The notes below the pieces were generated by a model, which ran no database searches, was not told the DNA's origin, and saw nothing but the letters and a program-made list of their open reading frames with translations. Positions 35,741 to 45,126 of a DNA stretch of 64,000 nucleotides are shown here, one piece after another (the stretch's first letter is position 1; each line of letters opens with the position of its first letter). Made by a program: the position numbers and the translations under genes. The stretch comes from Bagarius yarrelli (taxonomy: Eukaryota; Chordata; Actinopteri; Siluriformes; Sisoridae), in contig VCAZ01000042.1 in assembly GCA_005784505.1 (NCBI GenBank), positions 2,848,854-2,912,853 of the forward strand, in the 5' to 3' direction.

Positions 35741-36338
35741 CTTTACAAATTGTAAAGTTTCCAATTTTACGGCTTAATCGGAAGCGCTACAGATAAATAT
35801 TTGTAGGAAACGGAAAAATTATAACCAAATGCGTACCGAGAAGTATTTACATATTAAATAAACAGCCGGATTATATATTTAATCAAAATAAATCGCACCT
35901 TTAATAACTATAGTCACGTCCATGTCGTAGACTCCAGACTATTGATGTTATAGTTAAATACATTTGCACTGTAAACAGCACGTCAGCGCGTGCTAAAGGA
36001 TTTATGCTAACTAGTATAGAAAACTATTTAAAACTTTTTTTTTTTATAAATAAAACAAATAGAAACACTTGTTTAGCGAAACACCAATTCAGATTAATGC
36101 AGTTTAGATTTAAAAAAAAATTTTTTTATAATAATAAAAAAAAAAAGTCAAGAGTCAAGAGAACAAAAAATTCTATCAATAAATTCTGAGGTAAGTTTCT
36201 GAGGTAAGTTTTCCTCAGTCTGATGTACCTGAGGTAAATTTTTCACTTTAAGCTAGTTGGGGTAATTTTTTTTATTATTATTTTTGCGGTACCTGAGGTA
36301 AACTGCCTCTAAGTTTATTAATTTTGCTGTCTTGGCTG
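35741..36338. other. AT-rich intergenic DNA upstream of lrp4
   Basis: Long A and T runs (36036-36050, 36110-36150) and a local repeat of TTCTGAGGTAAGTTT / CCTGAGGTAAATTT near 36185-36305. No gene is recognised. Confidence 0.5.
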
Positions 36339-36425
36339 GCGTTGTGGTGTAGCGGGTCAAGGCACCACAGTTGTGCTCCATTGCCCAGGTTTGATTCTGG
36401 TTTGGGTCCTTTTCAGGGTTTTTTT
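36339..36425 (+). mobile_element. tRNA-derived SINE, family D, head
   Basis: GGCTGGCGTTGTGGTGTAGC then GGGTCAAGGCACC (A-box region) and CAGGTTTGATTCTGG (B-box region) match the head at 51355-51505. The 3' body is mostly missing. Confidence 0.6.
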
Positions 36426-36672
36426 CTGAAGTAAAGCAGCTATTTTCCCTGACTAAATTACATTAGCTTTAGGGCTACCGCCGAAAAAATATTACGTGGA
36501 ATAATATAATCGATCGCAGCGAAATGTTGTGAAAACTGTCAGTTACCATGATCTGCACTTGCCAAAACAGAAAAAAATGCAATCGGTGGCTTTTTACCTT
36601 GTTAATGCAGATAAGACCAAGACAAAAATCATTTTGTCCCAGGAAAATGTGAATTGTGGAAAACACCAAATT

Positions 36673-36862
36673 TATCATTTATATATTCATCTTCTATATA
36701 CCGGCTTATTCCCTAATTCGGGGTCTATCCCAGCTGTCTCTGAAAGGGAGGAGGGGCCACACACACACTTACACCCACTCCTATGGGCAATTTGGAATCA
36801 CCAATTAACCAAACATACTTGTTTTTGGACTGTGGGAGGAAACCGGAGTACCCTGACTAGTA
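36673..36862 (-). mobile_element. SINE family A, 5'-truncated
   Basis: The stretch has TTCATCTTCTATATACCGGC, GGTCTATCCCAGCTGTCTCT, GGGCAATTTGGAATCACC and GGACTGTGGGAGGAAACCGG. The tRNA-like head is absent. The cleanup-prone CAGGAGGGGGACACCCTG section is deleted in this copy. Confidence 0.75.
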
Positions 36863-36883
36863 ATTGCCTCATATACTCAAAGT

Positions 36884-37072
36884 CAGGGGTGTCCAAACTT
36901 AGTCTTAGAGGGCCGGTGTCCCGCAGAGTTTAGATTCAACTTGTCTCAACACACCTACCTGTAAGTTTCAACTACACCTAGCAAGATCCTGATTAGTTGG
37001 TTCAGGTGTGTTTGATTGGGGTTGGAGCTAAACTCTGCAGGACACCAGCCCACCAGGACCGAGTTTGGACAC
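36884..37072. mobile_element. palindromic hAT-type MITE (CAGGGGTGTCCAAACT family)
   Basis: It starts CAGGGGTGTCCAAACTTAGT and its second half mirrors this with GGACCGAGTTTGGACACC. The inverted arms GTCCCGCAGAGTTTAGA and GGAGCTAAACTCTGCAGGAC make almost the whole element self-complementary. The final CCTG is missing, and the following AAGT equals the end of the left flank CTCAAAGT, which suggests a small deletion across the right terminus. Related copies are at 60.4-60.75 kb, where one has a perfect 8-bp duplication. Confidence 0.78.
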
Positions 37073-38190
37073 CAAGTAATGCAATAAAAATTGAAATTCA
37101 TTTTTTTTCAATGATATTAACTCAAGAGAAACAACTTTTGGATTAACAGCATAATCAGTAAAAAAAAATATTATCTGAAGCTACAAATTCTCTGGAGTTT
37201 TTACACCCAAGACATCCATGAGATAAATAAACGTGTCAGTAAACGTGTGAAGGTGATACTACTATTCTGAGCCTAGTATGGAGTCTAGTAGATATATAAT
37301 GAGGGCTGAAAGATAACATTTGGCAATTCCAATCTATACTACTAGACATTTCACACTGACCTAATGACACTAAAATGTCTTAATAAGGCCAGTACGAGCA
37401 ACTGGATGAGATTCATAGCAGAGTGAGACTCTGTATGTGTCTGAAGTGTCCTGGAAAGACAGACAGCATTGTTTCAAAAGGTCATCCATCTGCTAGTGGT
37501 GTATTGGTGGTGCTGTCTAACACCTGTCCAAATTTCCCCATGGGTCAAGGTCAGGTAGGTGTGACGTTGATGAGTGGAACCCCTAAAGCTCCTGAGTCAG
37601 GGAGCTGAAGGTTCCACCTGTTTCTCCAGAGCTTAATAGTGCATGCCTTGCTCCACGGAACACGAATCAGCTCCGCTTGCTATCGTGATTGAGATACGGG
37701 CTCATTAAGGCTGAGCCGTGCCACAGTTCTGGCAGCCAGATTCAGATAGGTTCATCTCTGTCGCTCCTCGGCGGTGTGCGGGCCAGATGAAAGTGGAAAC
37801 CTGGCACTGCGCCATCATTCGTTTGTTATCTGAGCTGAACGTACCAGCAATTAAAGTTAGAAATATCACATATTACAAAGATTCACCTGTCTGATTCAAA
37901 CAGTCCGATGTAATAAACCCTGGCACGGGTAAACCTGCACCACTCTGACTTTGTGTTGTTTTTTTTAAATATTATATTTGTTCTAGTGTATACGATTTTA
38001 TGACCCTTTTCTGAGTAACATTTTATGATGCATTATCTGTGCTTCTTAAAATTGTTTTTATTGCTGCTGCTTTGAACAGGCTGCGCTTTATAATTTAAGT
38101 TGAACCCTGGTCATGTTTACATAAAAAAAAATGTATGTCACAAATCAGACCAACAAACATTAGTGCAAAAATTCTGTGATGTGTGTGTTT
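37073..38190. other. intergenic DNA with nothing recognised
   Basis: About 1.1 kb without a recognisable exon, transposon or satellite. The short plus-strand frame at 37423-37608 has no domain I recognise. Confidence 0.4.
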
Positions 38191-38215
38191 GTTTATATGT
38201 TGTTTTATATATATG

Positions 38216-38247
<32 letters not shown>

Positions 38248-38552
38248 GGTGCGTGTGTGGATGTGCGGGTGTATACATCCAGGTGGGGACATAAACCTGA
38301 ATACACACAAACTCATGGGGACTCGTGTCACAGTGGTGACCGAAATTGGTGTCCCCATGGGTACAAAAGCTTCTAAATCACACAGGATGAAATTTTTTGG
38401 GAAAGTAAAAATGCAGAATGTTTCTGGTTAGGGGTTAGGATTAGGGTTAGGGGTTAGGATTAGGGTTAGGGGGTAAGGGTTAGGGGTTAGGGGATAGAAA
38501 ATACATTTTGTACACCTATGGAGTCCCCACAAGGATAGCTAACCAGACTAAC

Positions 38553-38602
<50 letters not shown>
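38190..38602. repeat. telomere-like TTAGGG block between GT microsatellites and inverted GGGGAC arms
   Basis: AT/GT repeats (38205-38250) are followed by GGTGGGGACATAAACC, a left arm GGTGTCCCCATGGGTACAAA, then at 38428-38497 degenerate GGTTAGGGGTTAGGATTAGG units, a right arm TTTTGTACACCTATGGAGTC, CCCACAAGGATAG, and a (GT)n tract at 38555-38602. The arms are inverted relative to each other. I recall similar blocks of TTAGGG-like units with GTCCCCA-type flanks elsewhere in fish genomes. It is not a chromosome end. Confidence 0.8.
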
Positions 38603-38605
<3 letters not shown>

Positions 38606-38954
38606 CAGGCGTGAGAGATTAAAGCAGTTTGATGTGTAATTAAGACCATCAGTTGTTTTCAAGTCTGCTCTTTACTCCAGTTTGAGGACAGTGTGTTATT
38701 TCAGTGTTCAGACTGCGGGAGATTACTTCAGTTTGTTTAGATCAGGCACATGGTTTGGATGTAAAGACCGTTTTGGATTTGAGATTCCATTTTCTTTGAT
38801 CATTTGATATCACTGGGGTTGATTTATGAAAGTTGTGTAACGTGTTGTTCATGAGCTGAAACTGAGCCAGTATGAGGACAGAAGTGATGAACCTCAGAGG
38901 AGGTTATAGCAGATGAACCTTCTAAGCACAGTTCCATGTTCCTGTTCTGATGAA

Positions 38955-39135
38955 CATTTACATTTACAGCATTTGTCAGACGTCCTTATCAAGAGCGACT
39001 TACATTTATCTCTTTTTATACAACTGAGCAATTGGGGGTTAAGAGCCTTGCTCAGGGGGCCAGCATTGGTGGCTTGGTGGTGCTGGGAATCGAACCCTGG
39101 TCGTCCAGGTATCAGTCCAACACTGAGCCATCACT
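38955..39135 (-). mobile_element. tRNA-derived SINE, family B
   Basis: On the minus strand the A-box side is degenerate (GATGGCTCAGTG) and the B box reads GGGTTCGATTCCCAGCACC. The body has TGAGCAAGGCTCTTAACCCC and AATTGCTCAGTTGTATAAA, and the tail has GTCGCTCTTGATAAGGACG and GCTGTAAATGTAAATG. This is the commonest type here; other copies lie at 44.7, 48.7, 50.6, 57.0 and 63.4 kb. Confidence 0.8.
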
Positions 39136-40207
39136 TGGCGTTGTGTGATCCACATCGAGAAACAACACTGTGTCTCTTTAATCTTTCTCAGGATTTAAAT
39201 AGAAATGAGAACAGGATACCGCTGAGCATGAAACGCTCTCCGGTGAGATACCGATTTAGAAAAGAAAACAGAGTTGTAAACACACAAAAACACAGTAATA
39301 AAAAAAAAAACAGTAAAAGCTTCGCTGAGCAGGTGCAAGAGAAGTTCTGATTATTTCCTACATCTGCAGAGTAATCTTAATCTCACACAGACCTGTAAAC
39401 AGATGTCAACATTGTGGGACGGTTTTTTCATTGTGGTGTTAAAGCAGAATCCTCAAATGGAATGACAACGATTTTTAAAAGCGCAAACCGCAGTGACCTG
39501 CGATGCTCCTGCTATTTTGAGCAGGCCGCCATGTTCGAGTGCAAAATCAAGGAAGAGAAGGTCGGAGCTTGCCTCACACAGGTAACACCGATCATCCTTT
39601 CTCTTTCTGAGCATCAATGAATAGTATTAATTAGTTGATTTTTTTTTTTACTTTTCCCCAGGGCTGCGCTCAGATCCCGTCTACGAACCAGTCCCAAAAC
39701 CTTGCTGGTCTCGATTGGGAACCAGTCGAGTGGGCGGAGCTTTCACCACAGAGTGGGGCTTAAGAGGCGCCATTTATTAAAGCTGAAGTAGTAACAACGC
39801 CAGATAGATGAACAAGAAGCATTTAATCTGTCAGTTCATTCGTGATGGACAGAAGATCCCAACGCTCTCCTCACCATCAGAAACACCAGTAGATCAAGAA
39901 AAAAAGGCGATAAGGAGATATTGGGGAAATAAATTAACGGAATGAGCAGTAATCAAGTTTTTTTTAAAAAGAGTAATAACAATAGATAGTAGCCTATTCC
40001 TGTTACTAGTTGTTGAAGTAACAGGTTCTGCTACCTGCCAGTGAAAACACACACAACTACCAGCCCAGCACTGCTCCTGGTGGAGAAGCGGTACTAGAGC
40101 TTGAATTTTTTTAACATTTTATTTAGAAATAGCGCACATGGTTAAATTATTAAAACCCCTGATATTAAAAAGACTGTTCAGATTTGTTTTTGAGGATTAC
40201 AGTTACA
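39136..40207. other. intergenic DNA with nothing recognised
   Basis: A plus-strand frame at 39414-39620 ends in CACACAG|GTAACA, which could pass for a splice donor, but its protein matches nothing I know. I treat it as chance. A-rich runs lie at 39300-39312. Confidence 0.4.
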
Positions 40208-40294
40208 CAAATGGCTACGAAACGAGTGAAAAAAAAATGATTTACTGACCCATTTCCTTTTAACCCATTAGGAGAAAATTCGGGAGGCAGTTAC
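40208..40294 (+). repeat. left copy of a diverged duplicated segment
   Basis: CAAATGGCTACGAAACGAGT, ATTTACTGACCCATTTCC and CCATTAGGAGAAAATTCGGG match, with substitutions, the same ordered words at 42130-42211. A SINE A follows both copies downstream, with a shared ATTGTTCTGTCTATCA after each SINE. Confidence 0.7.
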
Positions 40295-41011
40295 ACCATA
40301 CAATGTTTTTCAATGTGCATTTTTAATGTACACGCACGTATTTTAAAAAAACAAACATTTAACATTAAAGCTCGTAAAAGTGTAATGAATTGATGATTCG
40401 TGTTAGCTGTCATGGGGTTTAGTCTAAAAGACATATATAATGTCACCTGATCACAAAGCCTGACTTTGGATAAACATCTTTGGATGAACTGAAACTGAAG
40501 TCTCCATACTTAAAATCCATACATTAGAGTCTAATACCACTGATGCTCTTGTAAAACGAACGAAAACTGATTCCCTGGTCGAAACCATCTTTGTCAATGT
40601 TAGTGGATTTCGGAATGACCACATACGCAAGAGTTGGGTTATAATACAATAGTGTATTTCTGATATGAGTGTTCACTCAAACAGCTGGGTCTAGTTATCC
40701 ACATTAAGCAAACATCAAACCGAACCTTCTGGCTGATCTACTGTATAACGGTGGGATGGTCCAAATCATAGTGTTGACAACCCAACAACTAATGAAGATT
40801 CCGCCAATATTCACAAAAATAAATGCAATCATAAATAATAATTTACTTATAAAATAAAACTAAATTTAATTATCAATCCTATTTTTAAATTTTAGTAGAA
40901 AATAACATTTTCCCCACTTTTTAATAGAAATTAACAGAAAATTCTCACTTCTTTTTTTTTTACCAACAGCAGAATTAAAAAATCAGCAACAGCAACCTGA
41001 AGTGTAATTTA

Positions 41012-41327
41012 TCATTCATTCATCTTCTATACCTTCTATACCCTCGCTGGAGCCTTTCCAAGCCGTCTCTGAAAGGGTAAAAGGCAGGAGGGGTACACCC
41101 TGAACAGGTCGACAATCCATTACAGGGCCACACACACTCACTCCTATGGGCAATTTAGAATCACCAATGTTTTTGGGCTGTGTAAGGAAACTGGAGTAGC
41201 CGGATAAACCCACACAAACACAGGGGAGAACCTGCAAACTCCACACAGAAAGGCCCCTGTCTGAAAATCGAACCCAAGCCTTCTTGCTGTGAGGCAACAG
41301 TGCTAACCACTAAGACACAGTGATTAT
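41012..41327 (-). mobile_element. tRNA-derived SINE, family A
   Basis: The minus-strand head is TGTGTCTTAGTGGTTAGCAC then TGTTGCCTCACAGCAAGAAG and a B box GGGTTCGATTTTC. The body has GGGCAATTTAGAATC (plus-strand reading) and GGGGTACACCCTGAACAGGT, and the tail is ATTCATTCATCTTCTATACC. It is near full length with small internal deletions. Confidence 0.8.
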
Positions 41328-41594
41328 TGTTCTGTCTATCAAATCATCTATTTACAGCATCAATCTCTGGTTATTTAGAATTTACCTCCCAACATACAGT
41401 CGACTACTTCTCCTATTGCTTCTCTTCATTTAGGCACATGACTGTGGCTACATGTTTGCTTTTGTAACAGCCTGTCACACTCGAGAGCGACTTTCCAGTT
41501 GTTAAAAGCTTACAAGGTTAAAAAAAAATCCTGCTAATTGGCAGTGTCATATTTTTTATATGGAAAATAGAAACATGCATTCTGCATAACGTCT

Positions 41595-41800
41595 CTAGCG
41601 TTACGTACGTAACCTCGGTTTCCCAAGGGAACGAAACGCTGTGTCAAAAACACTATTGGGGAGCTTCCTGTGTGATCTCAGTCTTGAAGCACGTGTTTAA
41701 TTATGCCAGTCAAAGGACAAAACATCACAACCACGGCATGTCATGGACGGGTGGCGTTATTGGCCTGGGAGTACAAAGGCGAGCATCCAACTACTGTAAG
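41595..41800 (+). repeat. fragment of a dispersed repeat (TACGTAACCTCGGTTTCCC type)
   Basis: GTTACGTACGTAACCTCGGT then TTCCCAAGGGAACGAAACGC and GTCAAAAACACTATTGGGGA resemble a repeat I remember from several fish genomes (CGTAACCTCGGTTCCCTGAGA type). There is a perfect palindrome TTACGTACGTAA. The class and boundaries are unknown. Confidence 0.4.
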
Positions 41801-42129
41801 TCAGGCTTAGACTAGGATGCATGTTTTTGTTTTCTTTGTGAGAATTATGCCACTGCCAATAAGAGGGATTTTTTTATTCTCTCACGCTGCATCAAAAACG
41901 GTATGAGAAAGTGGTGCCTATGCTGGCATATGGGCAACTGTCTAAGTGTCCAACTGTAACTCTAGACTGGAGGTGCCTTACCTGACCCAACATACTTCTA
42001 CTTGGATCTCCAAACGAGACCTCAACTGGCACAATCGGGCTATGTCTTGAGCGTTTCTAGCCAGTGACACATATTGCCTTCTGTGGACCTCCACAGTTAC
42101 ATGTTTCCAGTAATTATATTAATTAGATT

Positions 42130-42211
42130 CAAATGGCTATGAATTAGTAAAAAAATGGATTTACTGACACATTTCCTTTTATTCCATTAGGAGAGAATGC
42201 GGGATGCAGTT
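42130..42211 (+). repeat. right copy of a diverged duplicated segment
   Basis: Partner of 40208-40294. Nearby, CTAGCCAGTGACACATATTGC (42060) is echoed by CTAGCCAGTGACAGATACTGC (42312), a second, shorter duplication inside the same block. Confidence 0.7.
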
Positions 42212-42711
42212 TATTTATTACAATGTGGCCCACACACAGACTCAAAAACAAACTCTTTTATTTAACTCGTACAGGTAAGATGAATATACAGTTGCTGATT
42301 CTTGTTTTTGCTAGCCAGTGACAGATACTGCTTCCACAGTTATACGCTGTAGGGAGATCAGCTACCCAGCTGCCATCCAGCACGCAGAGCTCCCTCTTTT
42401 TTTTTTGAAGGATCGAACATCCCCTGCCATCGCAACCTTGGAGGCTGCAAATAATTTCTTAGCTGCCATGAAACAGACGAATAACTGATCTTCTTCACTG
42501 CGTTCCGTGGACATATGTGGTCAAATGGGGCAAAGAAGGTTTGCACTTTCCTGGTCTGCATCCCGAAAGGGGGGGAAGGGCAGAAAGCCTGGTGCTTATG
42601 GAGAAACGCCTTAACCCCAACTGGTGCAACTTTCAGGCATGAGGGTTTTCAATCCTATGGAGGAAGGAGAAACACTTGGGTCACGTGTTTTACTGTAATC
42701 CCCAATTAGGG

Positions 42712-42757
42712 GGCACATTTGCTGTGAGGCTAACCACTAAGCCACTGTGATGCTGTA
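42712..42757 (-). mobile_element. SINE family A head fragment
   Basis: TTGCTGTGAGGCTAACCACTAA then GCCACTGTGATGCTG is the family A tRNA-like head with an internal deletion, on the minus strand. It is followed by ATTGTTCTGTCTATCA, the same words that follow the SINE at 41012-41327. Confidence 0.65.
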
Positions 42758-44702
42758 ATTTATCAGTTATATCAATTTGTTTTTTTAAATTTATCTGTCA
42801 AGGTATTGTTCTGTCTATCAGTCCCTTCAGGACTATGCCTAAAGGCCAGTCTACTAGTCTACCGTTGCAGTCTGCTTTTACTCAAGTGGTGCAGGGTGAA
42901 TGGTTCTGAGACAGCTACATACACAGGAGCCTCTGGGGAGTCTCCCTATTCTCCCCTTATAGGTCCCCATGTGCAGGTCTAAAAGGCATCTTGCGAGACT
43001 AAGCTCCAGATGCTTGTCGCTTTGTATAATTAGCTAATATTGGTTGGGACTTTGCCTTTTAGGTTAGTTGTAAACCACTAACCATGTGAACTGAGGCTAA
43101 AACAGCTGAGAGATAGGCCAGCTTTGGGACACTTATTGGGGACTGGGAGTAGCAGTACTTGTGGACAGTACATTGGAAGTTAGCAGCGTATCCTCGGGTG
43201 TAGCAGGGGCAAAAGCAGTATAATGATTGCTTATAGACTTTAAAAAACGTTGCATCACAAAGGACAAATAAGGCTGAGTAAAGCAAATGCATTTAACACA
43301 AAAGACTGTTAAAGGATAAGAATTTGTTATCTGCAACACGGAAAACAGGAACTAAGGTAAGTTTCCGCTCAGTCAGTGTGAAGCCTATAAATATGAAACT
43401 AAGTGTGTAAACTACACCTTGTAATAAGGCTCAGACTAAAAAATTTTTCAGTTTGTCCTTCAAGCCTGAAGGTGATGCTCAGGTGTCTTCTTGAGGATCT
43501 GATACCTTTCTCTCATTGCTTTTCTTTTCATATGGCAAAGTTCAAAGTTGCCATGTGTAGAATTCCCCTTCTTTTTCCTTTTTGCTTTAGCAATCCTGTT
43601 TAGCAATTGCTGTTTAGCAATCCTACTGACATTAAACTGGTTAGTTAATAACAATGTCTGATTTTGCTCACTGTATTCATCCTTGTCCAGCTGACCATCC
43701 CTTTCCCTCTGTGATACAACCGCCTTCAAGAGGGATTCTTCTGGCTTGGGCTGCGTTTCAGAACGCAGTGAGGCCTTAAATTACATTTGGTCACCACACT
43801 CATTTGGGAGTAGATGTGGAACGAGGTTAAGCCTAAAAGAGTAATATTATTTTTCCAAACTGCTGTGTATATTGGTTATTTTTTTTCTGGATGGACCGGC
43901 AGTGAAGGTCATATGAAAATCTACTATAGTATTGTAGAAAAACTTTAATATAGAAAATGTCAGATTTCTCAGGGAAAATTGCAATGATGTGGTAATTAGG
44001 TGTGATCATTCTGATACACTAAAATATACAAATTACTACATTAATTACTATAGAAAGTTTTCGACAACTATATTATACTGTATATGTGATAAACTTCACA
44101 GCACAGATCAGAGCAAAAAGTGTGTCAATGCAACACTTACACAAAATCCCCGAAAATAATAAAAGCACACATGTTAACATTTAGTTTTATTTTATTGCTT
44201 ACAAAATCTTTGCTACAACACACCCTATTAGCGACTCTGTTTTCCATAGAGATTATTGTTAATCACTTTACTACAGTTCTTTCTATAGTATGTCATATAC
44301 ATTATCTGATTGTGAATACTATAACAAATAAAAATTATCATACATAAATACGATACAGTTTTTCCACAGACTTCTACTTTAGTAACCTTAGTTTACTACA
44401 GTTAATTAAATCACTAGGGTTAATACTATAGTACTGTGACGAACCAGGCTGAGAGAGAGATCCATCATGCAGGTAAAATGCTTTAATAAAGATAGCATAC
44501 AAACAAAGACATGAGCAAAGATGTGGTCGATAAACAGGCTGGAGTCGGTACACGAAAAACAACAATAAATCAGGTGAACAAAACAAAAACACAAAAGCAA
44601 GAATCAGAAGTCAAACGAAGTAAAGATCATAACCAGATAGACATAAATTGCAAAAAAACGCTTAGTAAGTAGACTAGCTAACAATACTTACATGCTTATA
44701 TA
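42758..44702. other. intergenic DNA with nothing recognised
   Basis: Nearly 2 kb of AT-rich sequence without a recognisable exon or element. A local TTTAGCAAT doubling occurs near 43598-43622. Confidence 0.4.
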
Positions 44703-45126
44703 GGAAGTGGTGGCTTAGTGGTTAAGGTGTTGGACTGATACCAGAAAGACCGGGGTTCGATTTAATAATAATAATATAATATTCAACTTCATTGTCATTG
44801 TGTAAGGTACGTGCACAGAGCCAATGAAATGCATTTTTTCGCATATCCCATCTTAGTAAGTTGGGGGTCAGAGCGCAGGGTCAGCTATGATACAGCGTCC
44901 CTGGAGCAGGAAGGGTTAAGGGTCTTGCTCAAGGACCCCACAGTGGTTGGCTGGCCGGTGGTGGGGCTCGAACCCAGGTGTTTCTGGTCTTCAGATCAGC
45001 AACTTAGCACCTTAACTATTTGAGCCTTCACTGCCCCATTTCCAGCACCATCAACCCCTAATTGCTCAGTTGCATAAAAGAGGTAAATGTAAGTTGCTCT
45101 GGATAAGGGTGTCTATAAATGAATGT
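44703..45126 (+). mobile_element. SINE family B split by a nested SINE C
   Basis: The head GGAAGTGGTGGCTTAGTGGT then GGTGTTGGACTGATACCAGA and B box GGGGTTCGATTT stops at 44763, and the same element resumes at 45038 with ATTTCCAGCACCATCAACCC, AATTGCTCAGTTGCATAAAA and GTTGCTCTGGATAAGGGTG. Rejoined across the break these form one continuous family B SINE. The intervening 274 bp is a separate SINE. Confidence 0.85.
44764..45037 (-). mobile_element. SINE family C inserted into the family B SINE
   Basis: The minus strand has the head GGGGCAGTGAAGGCTCAAAT, B box GGGTTCGAGCCCCACC, body TCCTTGAGCAAGACCC and CTGACCCTGCGCTCTGACCC, and ends in an ATT-repeat tail at 44764-44780. ATTT occurs directly on both sides (44760-44763 and 45038-45041), a short target duplication. 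No second B-box copy is present, unlike at 26310-26612. Confidence 0.85.

Noticed and set aside
38428..38497. True telomere or chromosome end
   Set aside because: The TTAGGG-like units are degenerate, only about 70 bp long, and flanked on both sides by ordinary intergenic DNA.
39414..39620. Possible exon ending CACACAG|GTAACA on the plus strand
   Set aside because: The peptide (ending FECKIKEEKVGACLTQ) matches no family I know, including the genes I recall near lrp4; a single donor-like site is weak evidence.
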